A stretch of 64,000 nt of DNA from Clostridiales bacterium (GCA_015055965.1 SVHG01000003.1:1-64000), one strand, 5' to 3'; positions 24,826-33,543 are shown, numbered from the stretch's first letter. Numbers and translations: made by a program. Notes: a model not told the origin generated them from the sequence alone.

Positions 24826-27447
24826 ATGAAAAAATCGTTGATTATTACAATATGTATAATTATGTTACTTTTCTTAGTGAGTTGTAGTAATAATGATGAA
24901 ACATCTTTGAAATGTTTAAATTGCGGCGAAACAGTTGCCCTTGATACTAAATTCTGCCCACAGTGTGGTGAAACAATTCTAGATAGTTCTAATGATAACA
25001 ACAATGATGAACAATGTTCACATAGTTGGAATGTAGCTACTTGCATAATTCCTAAAACTTGTTCTAAATGCGGAGAAACGGAGGGTAACGCATTAGGTCA
25101 TACCACGACTACGGGAGTTTGTGACAGATGTAATGTAAGGCAAGGATGGACGCAAGACGAAGTTCGGTCACTGATAAAGGTATATGATATTTTTGTAACT
25201 GATATAGATAGTGCTGATGGTGTGGATATGACTATTTCTTGGGAAAATACATCATCAAAAACTATAAAATATATTTATTTTTCAGTTGAAGCTTATAATG
25301 CAGTTCATGATAAAGTTTATTGTGAAATACGTGGCTATAATGTTTTTATAGGGTCAATTACTGGTCCTCTTGAACCTGGATATTCTAATTTAATTTATGA
25401 CTCAAATAAAGATGAATATTTTATTGATGGTGGTTGGGAAAATTGTTATTATAACTCCGATATAAAATATTTTGATTTAACTAATATTCGCATTATCTAT
25501 ATGGATAACACCGAGATTGAGATTGGAAAAGGTTGGTGTGATTATTCCTTATCAGATGTTCCTCAGGGGGTCTATTATACTTGGAGTGATGAATATAACG
25601 GATATGAAGTTAATTATAGATTGAAGAAGACTTGCACAGACACACACATATCCATCCCATCAACATATAACGGGGACAAGGTTGTTTCTATTGCAAATAA
25701 AGGATTTAGTAATTTATCTTCTCTTATAACTATTACTCTCCCTAATACTATTAAATATATCGGCGAAAGCGCTTTTGCCTCTTGCACATCACTTACAAGT
25801 ATAGAACTCCCCGAAAATCTAACAGATATCGGCGAAAGCGCTTTTTTTGGTTGTGATACGCTAAAAAGTATAACGATCACTGATAGAATATCAATCATCA
25901 AAGATTGGACTTTTTATGGCTGTGATTCGCTTGTGAATGTGAATATGCCCGATGGAGTAACCGCTATAGGTCAATACGCGTTTTCTAACTGTAGTTCGCT
26001 AACAAATATTACCATTCCCAATAGTGTTACTGACATTGGTTATAATGCATTTCATGACACGCATATTGAAATTGCTTCAATTCCAGCTTCGGCTATATAT
26101 GATATAAAGAATGATAAATTAAAAAAAGTCGTTATTACAAGTGGAGATGTTATCGAGGGATTTAGAAACTGTATTTCTCTTACATCGGTTATCATTCCAA
26201 ATGGTGTTACAAAGATAGATTACGATGCGTTTGAAGGATGTACGTCGCTTGAAAGTATCACCATTCCAAACACGGTAATAAGTATTGAATCTGATGCCTT
26301 TAAAAACTGTGATTCATTAACAACAATTGATATTCCGAGTAATGTTACAACTATAGGACATGGTGCCTTTGAATGCTGTGATTCTTTGATAACAGCAAAA
26401 ATTTCGGGCGATTATTTAAGTATAGGTTCCTCTGCATTTAGTGAGTGTCCCCTACTAACAGAAGTTAGTATTTTCAAGGGTGTTGAAAGTATTGGTAGTA
26501 TGTCCTTTGCAGACTGTCCTTCATTGAAAAGTGTATATATTTCAGATAGTGTTCAATATATAAGTGGTTATGCTTTTCATGGTTGTATGCTATTGACTAT
26601 TTATTGTGAAACGAACAATGAATTGAGTGGATGGGATGAGGACTGGAATTATGTAGAGTATGATTATGGATATATATATGCTCCTGTTGTTTGGGGATAT
26701 ACACAAGAAGCAGATACGTTGAAATATTCACTTTCGGATGATGGGACGTATTACATTGTGACAGGTATAGGTTCATATTCTAACACGAATTTAGTGATTC
26801 CTGAAGCTTATAAAGAAAAGCCAATTAAAGAAATCGGAGAATCAGCTTTCGAGTATAATACATCAATAAAAACAGTAGAGATTCCTAACGGGATTGTAAA
26901 AATCGGGGATTCTGCATTTTATTCTTGTAAAAATATTGAAAGCATTAATATTTCTGATGGTGTTATTGACATAGGAGCATGGACTTTCAAAGATTGCTCA
27001 AAATTGATTGAAATTGTAATTCCAAATAGTGTAGCAAGTATCGGCAGCTGTGCTTTTAGCGGATGTAATTCACTTGTAAGCATAGTAGTTGATTCAAACA
27101 ATACAATTTACAAATCAATATCGGGCAATTTATATTCTAAAGATGGCAAAATTCTTATTCAATATGCCATTGGCAAACAAGAATTAGCATTTAGAGTCCC
27201 CGAAACAGTAACGACAATTAACGACTATGCATTCCTTCTTTGCGAAAACCTTAGCAAAGTTATTATATTAGATAATATCACAACCATTGGATGCGATGCA
27301 TTTAATGGTTGTGTAAATCTAACCATTTACTGTGCCACAAGTAACAAACACGCTGGATGGGATACATATTGGAATTATTGTTTCGAACATAAAAATGGTA
27401 CAGACTATTGCACTGTGATTTGGAACTATAATGAATCAATATCATAA
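24826..27447 (+). CDS. BspA-like leucine-rich-repeat surface lipoprotein with zinc ribbon
   Basis: This 873-residue protein starts with a lipoprotein signal peptide; the lipobox is LVSC with Cys near residue 20. A zinc ribbon (CLNCGE then CPQCGE, residues about 29-50) and a second cysteine-rich stretch with CSKCGE and CDRCN follow. Residues about 110-240 form a beta-rich domain of unknown type. The rest consists of many LRR_5/Treponema-BspA repeats (pattern ITIPNxVxxIGxxAFxxCxSL). Such proteins face the outside and often bind host or other bacterial surfaces. The ATG at 24826 follows GGAG; the frame start at 24766 lies in the leader RNA. Codon context suggests acquisition by transfer. Confidence 0.88.
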   Translation: MKKSLIITICIIMLLFLVSCSNNDETSLKCLNCGETVALDTKFCPQCGETILDSSNDNNNDEQCSHSWNVATCIIPKTCSKCGETEGNALGHTTTTGVCDRCNVRQGWTQDEVRSLIKVYDIFVTDIDSADGVDMTISWENTSSKTIKYIYFSVEAYNAVHDKVYCEIRGYNVFIGSITGPLEPGYSNLIYDSNKDEYFIDGGWENCYYNSDIKYFDLTNIRIIYMDNTEIEIGKGWCDYSLSDVPQGVYYTWSDEYNGYEVNYRLKKTCTDTHISIPSTYNGDKVVSIANKGFSNLSSLITITLPNTIKYIGESAFASCTSLTSIELPENLTDIGESAFFGCDTLKSITITDRISIIKDWTFYGCDSLVNVNMPDGVTAIGQYAFSNCSSLTNITIPNSVTDIGYNAFHDTHIEIASIPASAIYDIKNDKLKKVVITSGDVIEGFRNCISLTSVIIPNGVTKIDYDAFEGCTSLESITIPNTVISIESDAFKNCDSLTTIDIPSNVTTIGHGAFECCDSLITAKISGDYLSIGSSAFSECPLLTEVSIFKGVESIGSMSFADCPSLKSVYISDSVQYISGYAFHGCMLLTIYCETNNELSGWDEDWNYVEYDYGYIYAPVVWGYTQEADTLKYSLSDDGTYYIVTGIGSYSNTNLVIPEAYKEKPIKEIGESAFEYNTSIKTVEIPNGIVKIGDSAFYSCKNIESINISDGVIDIGAWTFKDCSKLIEIVIPNSVASIGSCAFSGCNSLVSIVVDSNNTIYKSISGNLYSKDGKILIQYAIGKQELAFRVPETVTTINDYAFLLCENLSKVIILDNITTIGCDAFNGCVNLTIYCATSNKHAGWDTYWNYCFEHKNGTDYCTVIWNYNESIS

Positions 27448-27534
27448 TTTGGTTAGCATAAAAGTGTATTGTAAAAGAATTTACAAAATACTTTGGTAAA
27501 TTTTCTCTAGTAGCATTAATAATTTCACAAAAAA

Positions 27535-27566
27535 AGGCAGATGTCCAAGAACGTGGACATTTGCCT
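27535..27566 (-). terminator. Strong minus-strand terminator without a minus-strand gene
   Basis: AGGCAAATGTCCA and TGGACATCTGCCT form a 13-bp stem with one wobble, followed on the minus strand by TTTTTTT. No minus-strand gene ends here, so it may be a relic or may work on read-through from the ABC transporter operon. Confidence 0.65.
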
Positions 27567-27600
27567 ATTGCTTTGTTCAGCTTAATATCTTCCCTATTTA

Positions 27601-27631
27601 GGCGAGTAGAAATTGTTCTGCTCGCCTTTTT
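27601..27631 (+). terminator. Plus-strand terminator downstream of the lipoprotein gene
   Basis: GGCGAGTAGAA-ATTG-TTCTGCTCGCC plus TTTTT forms an 11-bp stem with one wobble. Confidence 0.8.
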
Positions 27632-27803
27632 GAATAAAAGGGAAAATTTTTTGCAGTTAGACCACCACTTTTTGCTTAAAAATCGCCCTTTTAAGTGAAA
27701 GGATTAATTAAATTAATAATTTCTTGATTTAGGGGTGCGGATTTTCTTGAAAACTACCTTTTTAAGTGAAGGACCAATTATTAGATAAGGAGAATACAAC
27801 AAA

Positions 27804-28234
27804 ATGAAATTTTACAACTTTATCCATCCGCCATAAGTTTGACTTTTATAAGTGTAGCCACTACACTTTCGTCTGAAAGTGGTGGGCTCTGCGAGGCAAA
27901 ACGACAACCAAAAAATAAAGCGGAAAATACCAAAAACCTAAGCAGGTTAAGAAAACAGCAGAACCTGTCGTAGATAAAATTGTACATTACTACACGACGA
28001 AAACGGGAATTTGTTGAGAAGCCGACAAGTAAAAATCGGCAAAACTATTTACACGATAATATCCCGTGAGAAACCTAACGCCAAATCAACGGCGTTTGAT
28101 ATAACCAAGAGATTGATTGAAAGTCAAGCAGAAAGTTTGACGGACATTATACTCATACCGTAGAAATCATCTACAATTTAGTTGGAGCAATAGATTTACC
28201 CGATTTTGGTGATTTATTAGATGAAGAAAATTAA
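27804..28234 (+). pseudogene. Decayed mobile-element accessory gene remnants (TnpW-like)
   Basis: The stretch begins with a 10-codon micro-ORF (27804-27836, MKFYNFIHPP) preceded by AAGGAG. Several broken frames follow. One at 28011-28163 reads LRSRQVKIGKTIYTII and then AFDITKRLIESQAE, resembling the small TnpW-type proteins of clostridial conjugative elements. An overlapping frame at 28121-28234 (ending LPDFGDLLDEEN) looks like its frame-shifted continuation. No relaxase, integrase or transposase is present. The family match is from memory of a short motif and is weak; the broken state is seen directly. Confidence 0.4.
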
Positions 28235-28244
28235 ATAGCACGAG

Positions 28245-28266
28245 AAAAGGCGTGGCATCACGCCAC
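28245..28266. repeat. Perfect hairpin in the remnant region
   Basis: GGCGTGGC-ATCAC-GCCACGCC is an 8-bp perfect GC-rich stem without a T tract. It is far more GC-rich than its surroundings and may be part of the old element. Confidence 0.5.
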
Positions 28267-28378
28267 GCCTGACTCTTAAAAAGGACAGCCTTCCCGAAAA
28301 AATCCCTTGTAGGACTCGGTAATGCCGAACTCTTTTTTTTGCAAATTGATTTGCAAAATAATATTAAAAACAAAAAAT

Positions 28379-29233
28379 TTATAACACCTTACTTAAAAAA
28401 TCCTGCAACCTTGCGGATTTAGGTTTACTAAAAATCTCTTCAGGCATACCGTCTTCTAAAATTTTTCCATCAGCCATGAACACCACTCGATTTGAAACGC
28501 TTTTTGCAAATTCCATTTCATGCGTAACAACTATCATCGTCATTCCAGACTTAGCAAGATCACTCATTACAGCCAAGACCTCTCCAACCATTTCAGGATC
28601 TAAAGCACTAGTAGGCTCGTCAAACAGCATAACGTCGGGCTTCATAGCTAAAGCGCGAACTATAGCAACTCTTTGCTTTTGCCCACCTGATAAAACTGAA
28701 GGATATTTATTTGCATATTCTTCAAGACCAACCTTTTTAAGTAGCTCTAAAGCCCTTTCTTCTGCATCTGTCTTTTTTATCTTTTTAAGTGAAACAGGCG
28801 CAATAGTTAAATTTTCTAACACGGTCAAATGCGGAAATAGATTAAACTGTTGAAACACCATACCGATATGACATCTAATTTCATTTAAACTTTTACTAAC
28901 AACTTTATCTATTTGATGCTCTTCATGACGTATTTTAGCAATTTTATTATATAATTCATTGTATTCAGGTGTTCCTACCTTATATTCGCGTATATCTCTT
29001 TTTAAAAAATATCGTTCGTTTTTATATAAATACTTACCGTCAAATATAATCTCACCTGCATCAGGCATTTCCAATAAGTTTATACAGCGCAATAAGGTTG
29101 ACTTTCCACAACCGGAAGGCCCTATTATAGAAATAACGTCACCTTTATTTACAGAAAAATCTACCCCCTGTAAAACCTTTTGATTCCCAAACTGCTTGTG
29201 CAAACGTTTGACTTTTATAATTTGATTATCCAT
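28379..29233 (-). CDS. Polar amino-acid ABC transporter ATP-binding protein (GlnQ-like)
   Basis: This 284-residue ATPase has Walker [11 protein letters not shown]-loop GMVFQQ, signature LSGGQKQR, Walker [13 protein letters not shown] and the H-loop VTHEM. Normal GlnQ-type ATPases have about 240 residues; this one carries about 45 extra, charged residues between Walker A and the Q-loop (about residues 65-115, including [15 protein letters not shown]). The start at 29233 overlaps the permease stop by 8 bp; an alternative GTG lies at 29254. It completes an SBP-permease-ATPase operon. Confidence 0.93.
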   Translation of the reverse strand: MDNQIIKVKRLHKQFGNQKVLQGVDFSVNKGDVISIIGPSGCGKSTLLRCINLLEMPDAGEIIFDGKYLYKNERYFLKRDIREYKVGTPEYNELYNKIAKIRHEEHQIDKVVSKSLNEIRCHIGMVFQQFNLFPHLTVLENLTIAPVSLKKIKKTDAEERALELLKKVGLEEYANKYPSVLSGGQKQRVAIVRALAMKPDVMLFDEPTSALDPEMVGEVLAVMSDLAKSGMTMIVVTHEMEFAKSVSNRVVFMADGKILEDGMPEEIFSKPKSARLQDFLSKVL

Positions 29234-29921
29234 TGTTAGCCATTCTCCTTTCACACAATTTTATTAAAGCAGTTATTATCATAACAAGGCCAAGATAAAT
29301 TAGCGCTAGCATGATATATGGAATAAAATAATCGTACGTGCTTTCCGCAATAGCAGTTAATGAACGGGTTAAATCTGTAACAGCAATTAAGTTTGCAACC
29401 GAGGTTTCCTTGATTAAAGCAATAAATTCATTACCTAAAGTGGGTAAAATATTCTTAATTGCTTGAGGTAGAACTATTTTAATCATTGTTTGAACGAAAG
29501 AAAAGCCCAACGCTCTGCCAGCTTCCATTTGCCCTTTATCAACCGAATTAATTCCACCTCTTAACGCCTCAGCCATATACGCGCTACTATTAATACCGTA
29601 AATTATAACGGCTTCCGCAAGATAACTTATGTTTATTCCCATTAAAGGGAAAATTGCAAAATGAAAAAGTAGTAATTGCACAAGCAAAGGTGTACCTCTT
29701 ATAATAGTTACGTATACTTCGCAAATTATATTTATACCCTTTTTCCAACCTTTATTTGAGGGAATAAGCTTTACAGTCGTTATAATAACACCTATTAAAA
29801 AACCTATAATTAAGCCTAAAATAGAAATAATTATAGTATTTTTCAATCCTTGAAGGGTTAAAAGATATCCTTCTTGACGTATAAATTTATCTATAAAAAT
29901 TTCAATCGTTTCTCTATTCAT
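29226..29921 (-). CDS. Polar amino-acid ABC transporter permease (HisM/GlnP family)
   Basis: This 231-residue membrane protein has about five hydrophobic helices. [17 protein letters not shown] begins the family core, and the EAA loop reads [23 protein letters not shown], which contacts the ATPase. It lies 7 bp from the binding-protein gene and overlaps the ATPase gene. It moves the amino acid through the cytoplasmic membrane. Confidence 0.94.
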   Translation of the reverse strand: MNRETIEIFIDKFIRQEGYLLTLQGLKNTIIISILGLIIGFLIGVIITTVKLIPSNKGWKKGINIICEVYVTIIRGTPLLVQLLLFHFAIFPLMGINISYLAEAVIIYGINSSAYMAEALRGGINSVDKGQMEAGRALGFSFVQTMIKIVLPQAIKNILPTLGNEFIALIKETSVANLIAVTDLTRSLTAIAESTYDYFIPYIMLALIYLGLVMIITALIKLCERRMANNG

Positions 29922-29928
29922 TATATAC

Positions 29929-30762
29929 CTATTTATTAGTATTTATTGCCTTTACTATTTCCAACGCCGGCTGATAATCCAAAATAACTGCATCAATTTT
30001 ACCGTTTGATAAATCTCTAATAGCTAAAGCTGCTGTTGTAAAAGCTATTACGTCTATGCGGGCAAACCCTTTATATCCAAAACCGGAATCCCCCCTTATG
30101 TACATATAGCCCGTTGTTCCGCTTTGCGCCCCTATTTTATAGGAGCTTCTTTTAGTTGCTAAAATTGCTTCAATTTCTAAATTACTAAAAGATTGATCAA
30201 ATTCACAATTACTTTCTCTAACCACCAAAACTTGTGAAGACTGATAATATTCCATGCTAAAATCAACTAAACGCCTACGGTCTTCATTAATAGTTAATCC
30301 CGCCATTCCTATATCGCAATTACCCTTTTGAACGCTTGGAATTACAGCGCTAAAATCCATATCCTCAACGTACAAGCTTTTCCCTAAAGTCTTTGCTATT
30401 TCATTAGCCAAATAAATATCTATACCGGTAAGTTTATTCCCATTATAATATTCAAAAGGTGGGAAATACGCGTTTGTCGCAACTACCAAACAGCCCTCTT
30501 TGCTTTTAGGATTAACGTGCGCAAAATCTGCTTTTCCGTTAAAAAAGGAATTGATAATCGCCTCCAATTCCCCGTTTTCTGTTATTTCGTTTAAATAAGC
30601 GTTAACAGCATTTTTTATTTCATTATTCTCTTTAGCAATTGCAAAGGCATAAGATTCTTGCGTTAACGGAACGTTAATAATCTTTACTCTTTCTGCTTCT
30701 ATACCGCAACCGCTTGAAATTACCAAAATTACTGTTAATAATAAAATTATAACTCGTTTCAT
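29929..30762 (-). CDS. Amino-acid-binding lipoprotein (SBP_bac_3), circularly permuted
   Basis: This is the solute-binding subunit of the transporter, with a signal peptide and lipid-anchor Cys near residue 19 (ISSGC). The usual family order is inverted. Residues about 28-75 (VPLTQESYAFAIAKENNEI and NAYLNEITENGELEAIINSFF) match the C-terminal end of SBP_bac_3 proteins. Only from about residue 88 does the normal N-terminal start appear (CLVVATNAYFPPFEYYNG), then GIDIYLANEIAKTLGK, DIGMAGLTINEDRR and LVDFS. The protein ends at GKIDAVILDYQPALEIV, exactly where normal members continue into the segment found here at the N-terminus. The start at 30762 is preferred to the TTG at 30774. Confidence 0.85.
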   Translation of the reverse strand: MKRVIILLLTVILVISSGCGIEAERVKIINVPLTQESYAFAIAKENNEIKNAVNAYLNEITENGELEAIINSFFNGKADFAHVNPKSKEGCLVVATNAYFPPFEYYNGNKLTGIDIYLANEIAKTLGKSLYVEDMDFSAVIPSVQKGNCDIGMAGLTINEDRRRLVDFSMEYYQSSQVLVVRESNCEFDQSFSNLEIEAILATKRSSYKIGAQSGTTGYMYIRGDSGFGYKGFARIDVIAFTTAALAIRDLSNGKIDAVILDYQPALEIVKAINTNK

Positions 30763-30790
30763 AATTATTCCCAAAAATCAATCGGCGGTT

Positions 30791-30819
30791 ATTATATCAT
30801 TTTAATATTTATTTGTCAA
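30791..30819 (-). promoter_or_regulatory. Promoter of the amino-acid transporter operon
   Basis: Minus-strand -35 TTGACA (30814-30819) and -10 TATAAT (30791-30796) with 17-bp spacing; a near-consensus promoter. Confidence 0.8.
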
Positions 30820-30939
30820 AGATTTTTTGAATAAATATTAATAATTTTTGTATTTTTTTCTAAAATATTAGTTAATATTGTATATTATTCAAATAATGTA
30901 TAAAAAATTTGCATATAATGTATTTTTATAACAAATAAA

Positions 30940-30966
30940 AAATGAGCTCTAAAGAAGAACTCATTT
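30940..30966 (-). terminator. Terminator after the efp operon
   Basis: Minus-strand AAATGAGTTC and GAGCTCATTT pair with one wobble and TTTT follows, just past the reductase stop. Confidence 0.7.
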
Positions 30967-30978
30967 AATCTGTAATAT

Positions 30979-31695
30979 TTAATTCATTCCGCCGTTAACG
31001 TTTAGAACGTGACCGGTTATATATGAAGCTTGATCACTTGCTAAAAACAATACAGCTTGAGCAACCTCTTCAGTGCTTCCAATTCGGTTTAAAGGAACGC
31101 ATTGTAAAAAATCATCAATATCTTCATTTGAAAGATGCGCATTCATATCCGTTTTAATAAAACCGGGAGCAACTGCATTTACCCTTATATTAGATAGCGC
31201 TAGCTCTTGCGCCATTGATTTTGTAAAGCCAATAACACCAGCCTTAGTCATTGAATAAACGGCTTCACAAGAAGCGCCAACCTGCCCCCAGATAGAGGAA
31301 ATATTAATTATAGAGCCACCACCGTTTGAAATCATTAAATCAATAACTAATTTTGAACAGTTAAAGGTTGATTTAAGATTAACGGCAACGATATTATCAA
31401 ATTCTTCTTCGGTAACCTCTTGCAAAACCTTTTGCGGTAATGCAATACCGGCATTATTAACTAAAACGTCTATTTTCCCAAACTTTTCAACGGCAAAATC
31501 AACCAAAGCTTTTGCTTGGTCAAATTTACTAACGTCAGCTTTAAAAATTGGCGCATTGAGCTCTTCACCTAATTTTTTTGCTCTTTCTTCACTTTTGTTA
31601 TAATTAATAATAACGTTATATCCATTTGTAGAAAAGGCACGGGCGATTTGTTCGCCAATGCCTCTTGATGCGCCTGTAATTAAAACAGTCTTCAT
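30979..31695 (-). CDS. ymfI: SDR-family reductase, probable EF-P 5-aminopentanone reductase (YmfI-like)
   Basis: This 238-residue short-chain dehydrogenase has TGASRGIG for NADP, NNAG, a catalytic Ser (NISSIWG), YSMTK (YxxxK) and the C-terminal block YITGHVLNVNGG. It resembles FabG, but it lies 6 bp downstream of efp and no fatty-acid genes are near. In Bacillus, YmfI reduces the 5-aminopentanonyl group on Lys32 of EF-P, so this role is likely from context. FabG-type ketoacyl reductase is the alternative. Confidence 0.75.
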   Translation of the reverse strand: MKTVLITGASRGIGEQIARAFSTNGYNVIINYNKSEERAKKLGEELNAPIFKADVSKFDQAKALVDFAVEKFGKIDVLVNNAGIALPQKVLQEVTEEEFDNIVAVNLKSTFNCSKLVIDLMISNGGGSIINISSIWGQVGASCEAVYSMTKAGVIGFTKSMAQELALSNIRVNAVAPGFIKTDMNAHLSNEDIDDFLQCVPLNRIGSTEEVAQAVLFLASDQASYITGHVLNVNGGMN

Positions 31696-31701
31696 ATTAA
31701 A

Positions 31702-32262
31702 TTATTTCTTAACTCTTTCCATGTAATCGCCGGTTCTGGTATCAATACGGATAACGTCGCCTTCGTTTACGAACATGGGAACTTGAATAGAAATACCGGT
31801 TTCAAGCTTAACGATCTTGGTTGCGTTGGTTGCAGTATTACCTGCTACGCTGGGTTCAGCTTCGGTTACTAGTAATTCAACGAAGTTTTCACATTCAACA
31901 GAGAATGCTACGCCCTTGTGTGATTTAACCATAACGTAATCGTTTTCTTTAATGAACTTTAATGCATCTTCAACTTGTTCATAGTTAAGAGGAATCATAT
32001 TGTATTCTTCATCCATAAAGTAGTAAAGATCGCCGTCATTGTAAGAATATTGCATCTTTTGAGTTTCGATAAGCGCATTTTCAACCTTTTCAGTGGGGTT
32101 GAAGGTTTTTTCTAGAACAGCGCCCGTAACAACGTTTTTAAGTCTAGTTCTTACGAATGCTGCGCCTTTACCGGGCTTAACGTGTTGGAAGTCAACGATA
32201 GTGTAAATGTTTCCTTCGTATTCAATGGTAACACCTTTTCTAAAATCGCCTGCTTGAATCAT
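31702..32262 (-). CDS. efp: Translation elongation factor P
   Basis: EF-P relieves ribosome stalling at polyproline. The 186-residue protein has three OB-like domains. The tip loop reads [11 protein letters not shown] with the modifiable Lys near residue 32, as in Bacillus (PGKGxAF) rather than the PxxP loop of Paenibacillus-unlike types. The C-terminal signature [16 protein letters not shown] is present. The adjacent SDR gene supports the 5-aminopentanol type of modification. Confidence 0.97.
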   Translation of the reverse strand: MIQAGDFRKGVTIEYEGNIYTIVDFQHVKPGKGAAFVRTRLKNVVTGAVLEKTFNPTEKVENALIETQKMQYSYNDGDLYYFMDEEYNMIPLNYEQVEDALKFIKENDYVMVKSHKGVAFSVECENFVELLVTEAEPSVAGNTATNATKIVKLETGISIQVPMFVNEGDVIRIDTRTGDYMERVKK

Positions 32263-32293
32263 AATTTATCTCCTGATTTAAAAATTCCTTATT

Positions 32294-33373
32294 TTATTTA
32301 TATTTTTTAATTTTTCCGTTGTTAACGATGATAAGCTTTTTATCATCTTGCATAAAGGTTTTAGCCTTTCCATCTTCTAAATAAATAGTATCTTCTATTC
32401 TTATACCAAACTTCCCGTCAAAATATACGCCGGGTTCATCAGAAAATACCATACCGTCTAGAAGTAAATTATCTCTCTTGGGCGCTAACCAAGGCGCTTC
32501 GTGAATATTAACGCCAACACCGTGACCAAGTGAATGAGTAAACACGTTACCGTATCCCCTACTTGTTAAAACGTCACGAGCTAATGCGTCCGCTTCTCCA
32601 CCGTTCATTCCCGGCACAATCTTATTAAAGGCTTCCATGTGCGCGTCGTATACAGCGTTGTAAGCATCTAAGAATGCGGGAGTAGGTTCATCGCCAAACC
32701 AAAGCGTTCTAGTCATATCGGAACAGTAACCTTCATATATGCAACCAAAATCCATTAAGACTGGCATATTATGTTTAAGGCGCGTTTTACCTGACTCATG
32801 ATGAGGAACTGCAGAATTGGGCCCGAAAGCAATAATAGAATCAAAAGATTTATCGCTTGCGCCGTTCTTTTCAAAAAGATACTCAAGCTCTGCGGCAATT
32901 TCCTTTTCCGTAACGCCAACCTTTAGGCTTTTTAATACTTGATTAAAACTCTTTTCCGCGATTTTGCACGCCTTAGCAATTACGTTGATTTCCTCGGGAT
33001 ATTTCACAGACATTTCCTCTGCAAGCTCTGCGCCAATATCCTTGTAGCAAGTATCAGGTAAAAGCTTCTTAAATAATGCAAACTGAGAAAGGTTTGTTTT
33101 AGAAAAATCAATACCAAGAGTTTTTACGTTTAAAAAGTTAACGCAATCAACTAAATAAGAAAAATCGTTTGCGCACAAAACCTCATACCCTTTTGAGCTT
33201 AACTTCTTCTTGGCTGCATAAAGATAACGCTTATCAACTATAAAATATTTTTTACGTTTGTTAAACATTAAATAGCCCGCAGATGAATGGAATCCTGTAA
33301 AATACAGTCTTTGCTTTTCATCCGTTATTAAACAAAGGTCGTAATCGCGAAATTTCATATTAAAGTCAAACAC
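32294..33373 (-). CDS. M24 metallopeptidase, aminopeptidase P / Xaa-Pro dipeptidase
   Basis: This 359-residue protein cleaves N-terminal Xaa-Pro bonds. An N-terminal creatinase-like domain (1-130) precedes the pita-bread catalytic domain. Metal ligands are visible: the Asp pair in MDFGCIYEGYCSDMTR, the His in HSLGHGVGVNIHE, and two Glu in DEPGVYF and GIRIEDT. It is upstream of efp, the common order in Bacillota. The start may be GTG 33373 (Shine-Dalgarno very close) or ATG 33358. Confidence 0.92.
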   Translation of the reverse strand: MFDFNMKFRDYDLCLITDEKQRLYFTGFHSSAGYLMFNKRKKYFIVDKRYLYAAKKKLSSKGYEVLCANDFSYLVDCVNFLNVKTLGIDFSKTNLSQFALFKKLLPDTCYKDIGAELAEEMSVKYPEEINVIAKACKIAEKSFNQVLKSLKVGVTEKEIAAELEYLFEKNGASDKSFDSIIAFGPNSAVPHHESGKTRLKHNMPVLMDFGCIYEGYCSDMTRTLWFGDEPTPAFLDAYNAVYDAHMEAFNKIVPGMNGGEADALARDVLTSRGYGNVFTHSLGHGVGVNIHEAPWLAPKRDNLLLDGMVFSDEPGVYFDGKFGIRIEDTIYLEDGKAKTFMQDDKKLIIVNNGKIKKYK

Positions 33374-33508
33374 TCTCCAATATTACTATTTATCTTATTA
33401 TATAATAACATAACGAGAAGTTAATGTCAATATTTTTTCTAATAAAAACGCTAAAAACACCCTTTATAATTAGCAAAACCACCAATTTAGTGCACAAAAA
33501 ATAAAAAA

Positions 33509-33543
33509 CGAACAAATGTTCAAATAATGCGAACATTTGTTTG
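33509..33543 (+). promoter_or_regulatory. Two LexA (SOS) boxes
   Basis: CGAACAAATGTTCA (33509-33522) and CGAACATTTGTTTG (33530-33543) each match the Bacillota LexA consensus CGAAC-N4-GTTCG with one mismatch. They are 21 bp apart, centre to centre, and the second overlaps the -35 box of the radical-SAM operon. The two form a larger 11-bp inverted repeat. Confidence 0.8.

Larger units (their letters stand above)
27448..27803. other. Gene-free stretch with terminators and a direct repeat
   Basis: I see no intact gene here. It holds the two terminators listed separately and a near-identical direct repeat, TTTTAAGTGAAAGGATTAATTA at 27688-27710 against TTTTAAGTGAAGGACCAATTA at 27758-27780, 70 bp apart (core TTTTAAGTGAA). 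The remainder is AT-rich with no strong signal. Confidence 0.5.

Noticed and set aside
27688-27780. Direct repeats as a CRISPR array
   Set aside because: There are only two imperfect copies, no regular spacers and no cas genes.
28167-28373. A 68-codon minus-strand open frame after the ABC ATPase
   Set aside because: It has no ribosome site or recognisable motif and lies across the remnant region and its hairpin.
30979-31695. Confident fabG call
   Set aside because: The sequence alone fits FabG, but no fatty-acid genes are near and efp is adjacent, so the EF-P reductase role is favoured.
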